A DNA stretch of 64,000 nucleotides from Planctomycetota bacterium (GCA_028289345.1 JANQQL010000010.1:682001-746000); one strand, 5' to 3'. Counted from the stretch's first letter, positions 36,501 through 45,259 are shown. Numbers and translations: made by a program. The notes: generated by a model from the sequence alone, not told the origin.

Positions 36501-36877
36501 AGGGTGACTTGTTCGTCGAGCGCCGGGTTTGAAAACTGTAGATCTGGCAACCACTCCTTGACCGGTGCGTCCAGATCGAGGGCTCCGCGTGCGGACAACA
36601 TCATGGCGGCAGTCGCCGTGAACTGCTTCGTCAAGGAACCGACATCGAAGAGAGTCGTCGAAGTCAGTGGAGTATTCGAGTCGACAAGCCCCGTCCCGCT
36701 GGCATCGCGCCACACCACCTTGTCGTCCAACACAACCCCGGCCACCAGTCCCGGAACTCCCCACTCTTCTCTCGCGGAATGCATGGACTTCGAAACCTCG
36801 GACCATTCAAACGAATCCCCGCCGGCTGGACGCGGCGAGACAGCGAATGCGACCGTGAACGCAAGCAAGGTGGCCAT
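33563..36877 (-). CDS. Exported fusion: beta-lactamase-like serine hydrolase + CocE/S15 (X-Pro dipeptidyl-peptidase) hydrolase
   Basis: 1104 residues with a signal peptide; AAGGAG is placed seven bases before ATG 36877. Residues 25-380 are a class C beta-lactamase/D-Ala carboxypeptidase-type domain: S81-LT-K84, Y172-N-N174 and HGG at 326-328. About 385-500 is a linker beta domain. Residues 505-830 are an alpha/beta hydrolase of the CocE/S15 group: oxyanion RATRYW, nucleophile S625 in GVSYAG, D781 in GWLDAA, H808 in GPWDHGG. The C-terminal 830-1095 jelly roll is the usual S15 domain. Both active sites look intact. The two enzymes normally occur as separate proteins. Likely roles are ester, amide or peptide hydrolysis in the periplasm. 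A TolB-like gene follows after 29 bp. Confidence 0.9.
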   Translation of the reverse strand: MATLLAFTVAFAVSPRPAGGDSFEWSEVSKSMHSAREEWGVPGLVAGVVLDDKVVWRDASGTGLVDSNTPLTSTTLFDVGSLTKQFTATAAMMLSARGALDLDAPVKEWLPDLQFSNPALDEQVTLRDLLSHRTGVEADNLLAWGNRRSRHEVLERIRFLATPGRFRESFHYNNLLYTAAGQALGAAAGTTWDAFVESELFRAVGMHDSFSSRRTVPDEASCAHPHIQRGDRWESIPFLDLHNIGPGGSAVSTLDDLLLWCRALLSAGIVNGKQVLPREIFESLWQPETQVPLGSMHRVFFPLSEKVAYGLGWYVHEYAGTGIVEHGGQTDGMHCNILLAPERGIGVVVLTNGLNFLLPSSVAYRILDGLLNRDPEPASATFLRTWEQYRSMVTLPEFVPPLAPEVPHDLPHRATGTYHHRRYGPARVTGADGRLSLHLLDRIGTMHATADDRWVVDWGADSYLPVAVGPVEFHPGAQSFDDVLEIDGLGKLHRDSETETEGPQGRNRSFYLTMRDGVDIAVDQWLPEGLPQGVRIPAVIRATRYWRAMDQVGVDSSEDRYRQEADRYNRAGYALVTVDARGSGASFGFRPHEHPPEERADYAEIVDWITAQPWSNGAVGAVGVSYAGNTAEMMATTGAPGLRAIAPLFSDFDDFRHLTFPGGLLNLGFLERWSPLVEALDANDVCGLHEAQGQECDELRRQVSGVKPVDADQGRSDLELAVADHRLNCRPLEAARALRFEDDPYGAHQVRNVGSKINPWSLADRIEDQAVPAMIRVGWLDAATVNGALARFRSLDHYQDVVIGPWDHGGWNDADPFHDERAPAERGRPFVEREVLDFFDRFLCADVEQNPERPELTYYTLGSGKWSTTAVWPPSGFDDRRWYFRCDGELSEKAPKDLVGADRYRVDFDATTGERNRWWTNGGAGDVVYDDRRSEDRKLLTYTSKPMLQDMEITGHPLITLYLSSTHPDGALFVYLEDVSPEGRVTYITEGQLRLMLRRCRNEPSPYVLDGPYRTFRRVDAQPMGEQEIVAVPLELWATSVRIAKGHRIRIAVAGADRDTFPRSPRGGGRPTLTIQRTRTMPSHVVLPMKSMGAEVGASATGAD

Positions 36878-37406
36878 GGGAGACTCCTTCCAGATTCAGC
36901 GAAGGCGAGCACCGGCTTGGATCGCCGACCCGGAAGTGGATGCCGCGCCAACGCCCCAGGTCGAGCGAAGGGGCCACCGGTTCTCTCCGAGGGATGACTG
37001 ACGGAGAACGGTGCGTTCAATAACCTTCGAGTCCCGTGCGACTCACTTCCGACGCATGCCGACCGGATCGAGTGCCTCGGCGTTCGGAGGGTCGATCCTC
37101 AACTGTGTTGGTTCGACGTGCACCTCGCGCCCTCTTCCCCGCGAAAGGGTCAAGAAGGCCATCGGAAGCTCTCCCTGGAAGAGTCGATCCAAGCTCGATT
37201 CTCGTTGGATCGAGAAACGCAGACACCCGCGATTCGCTCGCCACCGCACTCGGCCGCCAGGCTCGGGACGAAGTGCAAAACTCCGAAGCAGACACAAGGT
37301 CGACCGAAGTGGGACACGGCTGCCATCGGCAGGAGTTCCCCGAGAAAGCTCGGCACTCAAAGAATCCGGTTGGCTTGAAAGAGGCCTCTCGAGACCTGCC
37401 CGCGAC
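36878..37406. other. Intergenic region between YadA-repeat gene 2 and the fusion hydrolase
   Basis: 529 bases. Apart from the hydrolase ribosome-binding site I see no gene or strong structure. Open frames crossing it on the plus strand have no start signal or family resemblance. Confidence 0.45.
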
Positions 37407-38453
37407 TCAGAAATCTTCAAACAGCGACCCGGCAGTCCAGTCGTGGTCGCCTGCGATCGAACGGCCGTTTCCGCCGCTGACCACTGAGTACGAGCCATCG
37501 GCGGAGTTGCCCTGCCCCCCGCTCACGGCTGCGCAGTACTCGTCCGCCGTGTTGCTTCGTCCCCCACTCACCGAGGAGGAAAACGCGCTCGCGGTGTTGA
37601 ACGCTCCTCCGCTCACCGAAGAGTACGTATCGCTCGCCTCGTTGAACCGCCCTCCACTCACCGAAGACACAGCTGCACTCGCGGTATTGAGTCGCCCACC
37701 ACTCACGGCTGCCACGGAGCCGCTCGCCGTGTTCTGACGCCCCCCGCTTACGGAAGAGTAGCCTCCGCTGGCAGTATTCCGGTATCCCCCACTCACAGAG
37801 CCATTGTTCCCACTGGCCGTGTTGAACACCCCGCCGCTCACGGAAGCGTAGACTCCGGAGGCCGTGTTTGCTCGACCGCCGCTCACGGAAGAATAGAAGC
37901 CCGAGGCCAGATTCCCTCGCCCGGCATTGACCGAAGACCAAATCCAACTCGCCGTGTTGTCCTTTCCTCCAAGAACTGTGGCCCACGGCGCGGACACCGT
38001 GTTGTCACTGGCACTCACGAAGCCTCCGAAACTCGTGTACGTATTGCCATGCCCGACGATGAGGTTGTGAGACCCGGTACGTTCGTCCCCATTGGGGTTG
38101 CCAAGCTCGTTGTAACCAACGATCAAGTTTCCAACCCCGTTGGTGGTCGTCTGGGAAAACGACCAAGAGTCCGGGTCGGGCGGATAGCCGTTGGTGGCGT
38201 CCAAGCCGTTCACCACTTGGACATTCACTCCGCTGATCCGGATGGTCTTGTTGACCAAGTTCCCATCCCCGTCGTCCAGATAGACAAGGCTCAGGTGGCT
38301 CAGAATCTCTTGCTGTTCTGGAGTGAGGGAACCAAGGCTCTGTCGCCGGGAGATCTGCTCTCCGGCTCTCAAAGCGGCTCCTTTCCCCAGAATCCCGCAG
38401 AAGATCGCCCCGATCAGACCGAGACGGCACGAGTGAAGGATCGTGATCGTCAC
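37407..38453 (-). CDS. Secreted YadA-head-repeat (beta-roll) protein, paralogue 2
   Basis: A 348-residue protein. The start is GTG 38453, with AAGGAG seven bases upstream, giving a signal peptide (ILHSCRLGLIGAIFCGILG). The shared N-terminal domain reads LDDGDGNLVNKTIRISGVNV, QVVNGL and GNLIVGYNELGNPNGDERTG. Residues 158-333 comprise about twelve 14-residue SVSGG..NTASG repeats, the most regular of the three copies. No membrane anchor follows; the tail is DHDWTAGSLFEDF. It is probably an extracellular beta-roll. It is divergent from the second ECF/kinase cassette, with 380 bp between starts. Confidence 0.87.
   Translation of the reverse strand: MTITILHSCRLGLIGAIFCGILGKGAALRAGEQISRRQSLGSLTPEQQEILSHLSLVYLDDGDGNLVNKTIRISGVNVQVVNGLDATNGYPPDPDSWSFSQTTTNGVGNLIVGYNELGNPNGDERTGSHNLIVGHGNTYTSFGGFVSASDNTVSAPWATVLGGKDNTASWIWSSVNAGRGNLASGFYSSVSGGRANTASGVYASVSGGVFNTASGNNGSVSGGYRNTASGGYSSVSGGRQNTASGSVAAVSGGRLNTASAAVSSVSGGRFNEASDTYSSVSGGAFNTASAFSSSVSGGRSNTADEYCAAVSGGQGNSADGSYSVVSGGNGRSIAGDHDWTAGSLFEDF
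37455..37982 (-). repeat. 42-bp-period coding repeats (YadA beta-roll units), copy 2
   Basis: About twelve tandem 42-base units encoding SSVSGGRxNTASG-type repeats. The DNA units are similar enough to permit slippage or recombination between repeats. Confidence 0.8.
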
Positions 38454-38833
38454 GACTCGCTCCTTTCTAGTACGCGCTGATGACTTCCCCGAATCCAACA
38501 CTCCGAGCTTTCGACGGGTTGGTTCAACCGATCTCGCCGCGACAGCCTCCCAAGAGACCAGGCATCAGAAGGGCGAGCCTCCCCGAACTCGATCGGCTCT
38601 CACCGATGTGGTGCATGGCCATGCGTCTGAGGACGAACAGCTCTGACAAGAAAATCCAAAAGTCCTGAGGAGTCAGAAACCGCGCGCTCCCATGCTGCGG
38701 AATCAGGATCGAGCTTGTCCCGCCCCGCACCACCGGCGCAGCCACGCCAAGGCCCCAAGCCCAGACGATCGGTCGGCCTGGTGACATCCCGTCGCTCCCC
38801 CTAGACTTCCCGCAAGCGAGCGAGAGCCCATTC
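38454..38833. other. Divergent promoter region between YadA-repeat gene 2 and ECF/kinase cassette 2
   Basis: 380 bases with no gene seen. It must hold both promoters. A perfect 12-bp palindrome GCATGGCCATGC lies at 38613-38624; with no second copy seen, it may be chance. Confidence 0.45.
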
Positions 38834-39358
38834 ATGCAAGAACCGCAATCCACCAACGACTTCCTCACCCCGGTCTATGAAGAGCTGCGGAGGCTCGCTC
38901 AGTCTTGGATGAACCGCGAAATCGGTACGCGCACGTTGCAGCCGACCGCGCTCGTCCATGAAGCGTACTTGCGCCTGTCCAAGAACCCGGATCAGGGCTG
39001 GGATCACGCGGGGCACTTCTTTGCGGCCGCGGCAGAATCCATGAGGCGCATTCTGGTGGAAACGGCTCGCCGCCGACGTTTGGCGCAGAAGAGCAAGCAG
39101 GACCTCATGATCACTCTGCACGGGGAAAACCAAGAGCGCGAGATCGACCTCAATGAACTCCTGACCCTCGACGACGCCTTGAGTGTGCTTGGAGAGAAAG
39201 ATCCTCGCGCGGCTCGCATCGTCAAGCTTCGCTACTTCGCAGGCTTGAGCACGGAACGGGCCGCCGAGGTCCTTGGGTTGTCCCCGAGGACGGTATTCCG
39301 AGAATGGTCCGCCGCGAAAGCCTGGCTCATCACTCGCATGGAAGGGACGCTTCCGTGA
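38834..39358 (+). CDS. ECF-type sigma factor (kinase-coupled family)
   Basis: A 174-residue sigma factor of the group common in Planctomycetota and Acidobacteriota. Region 2 contains YEELRRLAQSWMNRE, TLQPTALVHEAYLRL, HFFAAAAESMRRILVE, and region 4 reads VKLRYFAGLSTERAAEVLGL plus the SPRTVFREWSAAKAWL helix-turn-helix. Its TGA overlaps the GTG start of the following kinase (GTGA at 39355-39358), so the two are translationally coupled. The promoters it recognises are unknown. The divergent YadA-repeat gene and the downstream sulfatase are candidate targets by position. The start at ATG 38834 has only a weak Shine-Dalgarno sequence. Confidence 0.9.
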   Translation: MQEPQSTNDFLTPVYEELRRLAQSWMNREIGTRTLQPTALVHEAYLRLSKNPDQGWDHAGHFFAAAAESMRRILVETARRRRLAQKSKQDLMITLHGENQEREIDLNELLTLDDALSVLGEKDPRAARIVKLRYFAGLSTERAAEVLGLSPRTVFREWSAAKAWLITRMEGTLP

Positions 39359-41727
39359 GCCTCACGGACTGGGATCGAATCAAGGATGCGTTCCATGCCG
39401 CATCCCCGATGCCCGACGAAGAACGCCACCAGTTCTTGACCCAGAGCGAGTTGACGGAGCACGAACAACAGGTCGTGCAGCGCATGCTCCACATCCACGA
39501 GCACCCAGAGCAACACCGCGAACTGCAATCGCTTTCCGTGGACCCTTTCGGACCCCATCCCACCTGGGAATCTCTCGAAGGACGTCGGATCGGTGCCTAC
39601 ATTCTCCAGGAAGAACTGGGTCGCGGGGGCATGGCGGTCGTTCTCCGAGCTCATCAGGTGACAACGGGGCGCCAGGTTGCCCTCAAGCTGCTTCACAATC
39701 CACTGAACTCCCCATCCCTTCGCCAACGATTCGAAGTCGAAGTTCGGGTTCTAGGAAAGCTCCATCACGAAGGAATCGCCCGGATCTACGACGCGAGCGT
39801 CACGGCTGCGGAGGACGATCTGGGCGAAGGAATTCCCTACTTCGCCATGGAGTGGGTTCCCGGACTGACGCTTCGTCAGTACCTGGATTCTCATGACCTC
39901 AGCGTCGAAGAGCGGTGCGAGCTGGTGGCCCAAGTGGGCGACGCCGTCCACCATGCGCATCAACAAGGAGTGATCCATCGAGATCTGAAGCCATCCAACA
40001 TCCAAGTGGACCAGAATGGCCAGCCAAAGGTACTGGACTTCGGGGTGGCTCGCGCTGCGGACATCGACCTGCAGCTCACCATGCACTCCACGCGAACTGG
40101 CGAGCTGGTGGGAACGCTGCCCTACATGAGCCCCGAGCAACTCTCAGGCAGCTCCGACGCGGTGGATTCACAATCGGACGTCTATTCCTTGGGCGTCTTG
40201 TTGTACGAGGTGCTGACCGGCCATTTGCCCCGCCGGCTCCGCGAGCAAACCCTGGCGGAAGCGATCCACGGCACTCTTCATGCACCCGCGACACCCCTTC
40301 GGAAACATGACTCGTCGCTCCCTCACGACTTGGAGCTGATCGTCAGTACCGCGCTGCAGCAGGAGAAAGATCTTCGCTACACCTCCGCCGCCGCGCTCGC
40401 CACGGACCTCCGTCGTCTTTGGAGTCACGAACCGCTCCTGGCCCGGGCGCCAACCTTGACCCATCAATTGAGGCTGCTCACCAAGCGCTATCGTGTCGCA
40501 ACTTTGATTGCCGCAGTGTCTCTCACGGTGATCATCATCTCTGCTGCCATCAGCTTCTGGTTTGGTTGGGTCGCCACCCACGAGCGCGATGAGGCGCAAG
40601 TGGCTCGCTCCGAATCGCGACAGGTGTCCGAGTTCTTGGCGGATCTGTTGATTCGCTCTGGACAGCCTGACTCGTTCTACTTGGCCATGTTGAACGAGGC
40701 GGAATCCCTTCTGAATCGAGGCACTCTCCCGGACTCGGCCCGCGCGACATTGCACACAATCGTAGGGAGAGGGTACCTGGAAACGCAGAACTGGAGCGCT
40801 GCAGAGGGTCACTTGAAACAGGCGAAGGCCATTCGGGAACGGCTTTCCGGAACCATGGACGCCGGAGTGGCCGAAACGCTGGTTCACCTTGCCGCTCTGT
40901 ACTCGCGCTGCATCCGTTTCGACGAGTGCGAACGAGCTCTCGCTCAGGTGCTCGAGATCCGGCGTGAGATCTGGGGTACCGAGCACCTACAAAGCCACTC
41001 GAACCAGACCTTGAAGACTCTTCTTTGGCACCACCTGCCCGACATTCCAGAACACGCTTGGCGCTGGAAGGCCGCTCAATTGGACGGGCCGCCTCCCCCT
41101 CCCGGGGCGGTTGCTCAAGTTCCCTTGTTGTTCGAAGAACACTTCGAGAACGGACTGGATGACTGGAATGTGGAAGTCGACCCCGAGGTCGTCTGGGACT
41201 GGGACCATGGCAACTCCCAACTGAGGGTGATCACTCTCGAGGGATTGGATGAGCCACACGCCAATTCGGTCACCAAGGAATGGGTCACTCTGCAACGCCC
41301 CCTCCCCCAAGTTCGCGATTTTCGTCTCGAGTTCACCCTGTCCTGGGATCAACTCGACCATGGCGTCGAAGCCAACCACGAACTCTTTGTCGAGCTTCGG
41401 GATCACCAGGCGGACGTCACCGCCCGGTTCGCGTCCAGCGACGGATGGGTCCAATCCGGCGGTCGTTTCATGGTCAGCAACCGAGATTGGTGGACCGCGA
41501 CCCCGGTCGGTTCGCTGTCGCCTCGCGGCACCGCGCACGGAACCATTGATCGAGTCCGTGGGCGAATCACAGCAACGATCAACGGGAGGACCTTGGCCAC
41601 CTTCCACAACTACGAACCCGTGGTGTCCCTGGTGATCAAGTTCGGCAATTTCTCCAAGCGATCTACCTGCCGGATGGCGGTCGGGCCATTGCGTTTCTTT
41701 GCCGAAACAGCCACACTCCCGGACTGA
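39355..41727 (+). CDS. Membrane Ser/Thr kinase with TPR and C-terminal ConA/LamG-like ectodomain
   Basis: 790 residues from GTG 39355 (AAGGGA upstream; four-base overlap with the sigma gene). The kinase domain spans about 80-360: glycine loop ELGRGGMAVVLRA, Lys111 in VALK, HRDLKPSN (Asp210), DFG 228-230, YMSPEQ. One transmembrane helix lies at about 381-403. The outside part has a short TPR-like region (about 410-560) and then a C-terminal beta sandwich (about 595-785) with FEEHFENGLDDWNVEVDPEV and FRLEFTLSWDQLD...NHELFVELRD. This resembles a concanavalin/LamG-type domain that could bind sugar polymers. Such a sensor end differs from the other two kinases here, which have TPRs only. Confidence 0.88.
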   Translation: MSLTDWDRIKDAFHAASPMPDEERHQFLTQSELTEHEQQVVQRMLHIHEHPEQHRELQSLSVDPFGPHPTWESLEGRRIGAYILQEELGRGGMAVVLRAHQVTTGRQVALKLLHNPLNSPSLRQRFEVEVRVLGKLHHEGIARIYDASVTAAEDDLGEGIPYFAMEWVPGLTLRQYLDSHDLSVEERCELVAQVGDAVHHAHQQGVIHRDLKPSNIQVDQNGQPKVLDFGVARAADIDLQLTMHSTRTGELVGTLPYMSPEQLSGSSDAVDSQSDVYSLGVLLYEVLTGHLPRRLREQTLAEAIHGTLHAPATPLRKHDSSLPHDLELIVSTALQQEKDLRYTSAAALATDLRRLWSHEPLLARAPTLTHQLRLLTKRYRVATLIAAVSLTVIIISAAISFWFGWVATHERDEAQVARSESRQVSEFLADLLIRSGQPDSFYLAMLNEAESLLNRGTLPDSARATLHTIVGRGYLETQNWSAAEGHLKQAKAIRERLSGTMDAGVAETLVHLAALYSRCIRFDECERALAQVLEIRREIWGTEHLQSHSNQTLKTLLWHHLPDIPEHAWRWKAAQLDGPPPPPGAVAQVPLLFEEHFENGLDDWNVEVDPEVVWDWDHGNSQLRVITLEGLDEPHANSVTKEWVTLQRPLPQVRDFRLEFTLSWDQLDHGVEANHELFVELRDHQADVTARFASSDGWVQSGGRFMVSNRDWWTATPVGSLSPRGTAHGTIDRVRGRITATINGRTLATFHNYEPVVSLVIKFGNFSKRSTCRMAVGPLRFFAETATLPD

Positions 41728-41932
41728 ACAAGGTTCGAGACTCGCGAGCCCAGCACTTCGGACCGAACCACAACCGCGACTCTCGAGCTGTTGTCACCCG
41801 GTGGTGGATGAGGAGCTCCCCAAGACAGGTCATCGGGGTGCGCCAACCGCTTGGGTCCGACCAGCCCCTCGATCAATCGTACGAGTCCGTTCCACGGTTC
41901 TCGGCACGCACGGCCTCTCCTATAGTCCTCCC

Positions 41933-43237
41933 ATGGTCCTTCCATTCCTCCTTCCCCTATTCCTCGGGCTCGTGGACAGCCCACCGCGCAACTGCCTGCT
42001 GATCACGATCGACGACGTGGGCAACGATGCGATTGGGGTGTACGAGGAAGGCGATCCCGATCTTCAGCCCCGCACTCCCCGCATGGATGCGTTCGCGAAG
42101 AAGGGCACGAGGTTCGTAAACTGCTATTCGAATCCCTCGTGCTCCCCCACTCGAGCCACTCTACTCACCGGCCGCTACGCCTATCGCACGGGCATCGGCA
42201 CCATCATCGGACACGACTCCGACGCCTCTCTGAGTCGGAGCGAATGGACGCTCGCCGAAGCTCTCCAGGAGCAAGGTTACGCCACCGTCCTTCTGGGGAA
42301 GTGGCACCTCGGGGGAGACAACGATCCGTTTCGCGAACCCTTCGAGCACGGATTCGATTCCTTTGCGGCGACCCGGGGGAACATTCAACGCTACTCCAAG
42401 GCCAAGGTCTGGGTTGGTTCCCAAGGGAAAGTCACGGTGGAGCGGAGCGAGTATCTCACCACACGTGTCGCCGAGGACATTCTCTCGCGCCTCTCGACGC
42501 TCCCCGAACCGTGGTTCGTGTTTGCGAACTTTCATGCGGCACATCGCCCCCTTCACGATCCTCCGACTCACCTCCACTCCGTCGAAAACCCAGAAACGCG
42601 ACGAGATCGCTTTGCGGCGGTTCTCGAAGCACTGGACACGGAACTCGGCCGAGTCTTCGAAGCCGTGAATCTCGAGACGACCTACGTCTTCTTGATGGGA
42701 GACAACGGAACCGATGAAGAGAACGCATCGGTTGCCGGGCGAGGCTTCAAGAGCACCCTCTACGAAGGCGGCATCAACGTGCCATTCCTCGCCGCGGGGC
42801 CAACGGTTCCCTCGGGAAAAGTGTCCGACGCCCTGGTTCACAGCGTCGATTTCTACGCCACGATCTGGAGCCTTCTCGCGCCGGACCAAAAGCTGCCCTC
42901 TCGAGCCTGCGACTCCCTTTCGTTCCGAGAGGCTCTCGAAGGAACGGGGCCCGGAAAGCGAAAGTTCGTCTTTGCCGAAGAGTTTCTGCCTCTGAGTGGT
43001 CCGCCGTACAAATCGTTCAAGCGAATGGCCCGGAACCAACGGTACAAACTGATCCGCGACCAAGTTTCAACACAAGGGCCAGAGTTCTTCGATCTGGAAG
43101 GAACCCGCGGATTCGATGGCCCGATCCGTGTTCCCAAAACCCCCGCGGAAAAGCAGGCTTTTCGGGAACTGTCCAAACACCTGGATGCCATTCCTGATCC
43201 GGTCCGAGTCCCCCCACGCGAAGATCCGGAGCGTTGA
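41933..43237 (+). CDS. Sulfatase (Cys-type arylsulfatase family)
   Basis: A 434-residue exported sulfatase with a signal peptide (MVLPFLLPLFLGLVDS). The active-site consensus is C70-S-P-T-R74 followed by ATLLTGRY; Cys70 would be converted to formylglycine. Metal ligands are seen in LLITIDDVG (Asp27-Asp28) and FLMGDNGTDEEN; GKWHLGG holds the conserved Lys and His. It hydrolyses sulfate esters, probably of algal or animal polysaccharides. No formylglycine-generating enzyme is nearby. The start at ATG 41933 has no strong ribosome-binding site; the frame stays open to 41699 but the extra residues would mask the signal. It lies 205 bp after the kinase with a carbohydrate-binding-like ectodomain. 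Confidence 0.92.
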   Translation: MVLPFLLPLFLGLVDSPPRNCLLITIDDVGNDAIGVYEEGDPDLQPRTPRMDAFAKKGTRFVNCYSNPSCSPTRATLLTGRYAYRTGIGTIIGHDSDASLSRSEWTLAEALQEQGYATVLLGKWHLGGDNDPFREPFEHGFDSFAATRGNIQRYSKAKVWVGSQGKVTVERSEYLTTRVAEDILSRLSTLPEPWFVFANFHAAHRPLHDPPTHLHSVENPETRRDRFAAVLEALDTELGRVFEAVNLETTYVFLMGDNGTDEENASVAGRGFKSTLYEGGINVPFLAAGPTVPSGKVSDALVHSVDFYATIWSLLAPDQKLPSRACDSLSFREALEGTGPGKRKFVFAEEFLPLSGPPYKSFKRMARNQRYKLIRDQVSTQGPEFFDLEGTRGFDGPIRVPKTPAEKQAFRELSKHLDAIPDPVRVPPREDPER

Positions 43238-43274
43238 GGTTTCGCGAACACGGGAACGAGAACTCTTCTCTCCT

Positions 43275-44369
43275 TCATTTCACGTCTTCTGAACCCACGG
43301 TCTCGAGGGCCTGTTGCAAACATTCGCGATCGGAATCAGATTCTGATCCGACGAGTGACGCGCGAAGTGCCATCTCCCTCGCCCGCGCCAAGGCCTTTTC
43401 GGATTCCACTTCGACATGGGGAACGACACCAACCCCTTCGTAGTCCGTCTTTGTCACTGGATGGATGCTACGCGAGTGGGGAATGTAAGCCTCTAGCCCG
43501 CAGTCCAGTGGGCGCATGGCTCCCCCGTGAGAGCCTCCCGCGGACCGGATCCCCACCACGGTGGCTCGGCCGAGATGCTTGAGGGAGTACGCAAACCCTT
43601 CCGCCGCGGAGAAAGTGTGCTCATCAATGAGTAAGTAGAGATCGACACCCGTCAACCGTGCGCCGGGAGCGTCCGGCGTGGTCCAGCACTCGAGCATCCG
43701 CCGCTGATGCCTTAGGTGAAACGTGTTGATGAGCACGGGTTCTCGATCGAAGAAGTAGCTCGCGAGGTACGCGGGCAACCGGGCACTTCCTCCCCCGTTC
43801 CCACGAAGATCGATGATCACGCTGTTCGAGTTGGCAAGGAAGTTCATCGCCGCGGCGACCGTGGGCTTTGACTCCTCGAACAGTTCGTCCAAGGAGAAGC
43901 TCGTGAGTCGTAGATACCCAACGTTGCCCGGCAGAATTCGCAGTTCTTGGAATCCGTAGTTGCCGCCTGCCCCTCGCTGATGCAAGAACGATTCGCTGTA
44001 ACTCGAGTTGGCGGCCACGTTCTCCGGAATCACTCGAACCATCAGATGAGAATCGTCACAGATCGAGCGGATCGATCTCGTCAATGCCTCGGCGAAACCG
44101 GCTTTGCTGCTCATTTCGCGAAAGACACCGCTCTTTCGTTCTTGGTCCAGATGTCGACCAATTTGGTCGGCAGTCTCTGGGAAGATGTAGTACCGTCGGA
44201 GCTGCTCGCCGAGTGCCTCAATGACGCGCTTTCGACCAATCCCGGACACCTCCTCCGACCGAGACTTCTGGTCGCGCGGTTCCGGCTCAACCTCGTCGCC
44301 CTCGAGGCGGCAGGCGAACGCCGAAACAAGAAAGAGAGCCATCACTCGCTGCGTGAGAGAAGCCGACAT
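43275..44369 (-). CDS. Exported S41-family (IRBP-like) serine protease
   Basis: A 364-residue protein with signal peptide (RVMALFLVSAFAC; Cys20 may be lipid-modified but the lipobox is weak). AGGAGG lies five bases before ATG 44369. It resembles the C-terminal processing/interphotoreceptor retinoid-binding protein group: N-terminal helical cap, then SVIIDLRGNGGGSA and DLYLLIDEHTFSAAEGFAYS, where Ser254 is the nucleophile and the nearby Lys the base; GIRSAGGSHGG follows. No PDZ domain is visible. It is expected to cleave peptides in the periplasm. An AraC-type regulator gene lies 71 bp upstream on the same strand. Confidence 0.88.
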   Translation of the reverse strand: MSASLTQRVMALFLVSAFACRLEGDEVEPEPRDQKSRSEEVSGIGRKRVIEALGEQLRRYYIFPETADQIGRHLDQERKSGVFREMSSKAGFAEALTRSIRSICDDSHLMVRVIPENVAANSSYSESFLHQRGAGGNYGFQELRILPGNVGYLRLTSFSLDELFEESKPTVAAAMNFLANSNSVIIDLRGNGGGSARLPAYLASYFFDREPVLINTFHLRHQRRMLECWTTPDAPGARLTGVDLYLLIDEHTFSAAEGFAYSLKHLGRATVVGIRSAGGSHGGAMRPLDCGLEAYIPHSRSIHPVTKTDYEGVGVVPHVEVESEKALARAREMALRASLVGSESDSDRECLQQALETVGSEDVK

Positions 44370-44440
44370 CACCACCTCCTAAGGAAAACCTTCGCTCAGG
44401 AGGATCTTCAGGAACAGCGGAGCGGCCGAATAGAACGGAT

Positions 44441-45259
44441 TTAGCCGGGCGACATCGGCGACGGCTGGACTCGAGACCCCGTTCCGCTTCGCCTTGCTTC
44501 CTTGGGCAAGACTCCGGTCAACTGCTTGAAGGTCCGGGTGAAATGACTCTGATCCGCGAAACCGCAGCGCTGGGCGATCGCGGTCAACGGAGACTCACCG
44601 GTTGTGACCAGGGAAATACTTCGCTCGACCTTGAGCTTGCGCAAGTACTCCCCATAGGTACAGCCGAAGTATCGTCGGAAGGACTTCGACACTGTCACAG
44701 GGTGGACGCCCAAGTCAGCAGCGGCCTCGGACAAGAGAACTACCTCGTTCCACCGATCGCGAAGCAAGTCACGCAGACGAGAAACCCATCGTGGTTCGCT
44801 GGCATTGCTTGGTCGGCGGGCCGTCGCCAAGAGATCCAGCAGGAGTGCGTCGAGCGCGGCCTCCCCCTCTTCCCCGGACCACATGAGTTCGTAGTGAATC
44901 CGCAGCAGAAGAAAACGGGTGTCGAGTGACGTCAACAGTGATTGTCGAACCGCCGACTCCGTCAGATTCCGCGTTGCGAGTGATTGGCCCCCGAGTTCCA
45001 AGTTCAGACCGTGGGCGATTCGGCCCCTCGGCACCCACGAATGAGGCTCGCCCGCCGCGTAGAAATAGACACCGGGACACGGCCCGGATCGCACGGAAGG
45101 CCCTTCTTCAAAAACAACGCTGAGATGGGGCCGTTCATGGCAGTGTCTCGAGGGATCACAGCACTCGCGCCGGAAGCGGACGGCACTCAACGTCATGTCC
45201 CCGACCTGGCGACGGCGAAGAACCTCACCGGTGGAGGAACCCTTGGTGAGGACCTGCAT
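44441..45259 (-). CDS. AraC/XylS-family transcriptional regulator
   Basis: A 272-residue regulator with the C-terminal double helix-turn-helix: LSEAAADLGVHPVTVSKSFR, RYFGCTYGEYLRKLKVERSI and GESPLTAIAQRCGFADQSHF followed by TRTFKQLTGVLP. The N-terminal cupin-like half (HERPHLSVVFEEG, CPGVYFYAAGEPHSW) would sense a ligand. The start is placed at ATG 45259, nine bases after AGGAG; an in-frame ATG at 45313 is possible but has a poor ribosome-binding site. It lies upstream of the S41 protease gene on the same strand, its likely target. Confidence 0.88.
   Translation of the reverse strand: MQVLTKGSSTGEVLRRRQVGDMTLSAVRFRRECCDPSRHCHERPHLSVVFEEGPSVRSGPCPGVYFYAAGEPHSWVPRGRIAHGLNLELGGQSLATRNLTESAVRQSLLTSLDTRFLLLRIHYELMWSGEEGEAALDALLLDLLATARRPSNASEPRWVSRLRDLLRDRWNEVVLLSEAAADLGVHPVTVSKSFRRYFGCTYGEYLRKLKVERSISLVTTGESPLTAIAQRCGFADQSHFTRTFKQLTGVLPKEARRSGTGSRVQPSPMSPG

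Noticed and set aside
37020-37060. TTCGAGTCCC stretch resembling a tRNA T-arm
   Set aside because: No acceptor, D-arm or anticodon arm can be folded around it.
37455-37982. Regular 42-bp DNA repeats that could be mistaken for a CRISPR array
   Set aside because: Units are contiguous and coding, vary synonymously and lack constant repeat plus unique spacer structure.
38613-38624. Perfect palindrome GCATGGCCATGC
   Set aside because: No second copy was noticed near other cassettes; 12-bp palindromes arise by chance in a window of this size.
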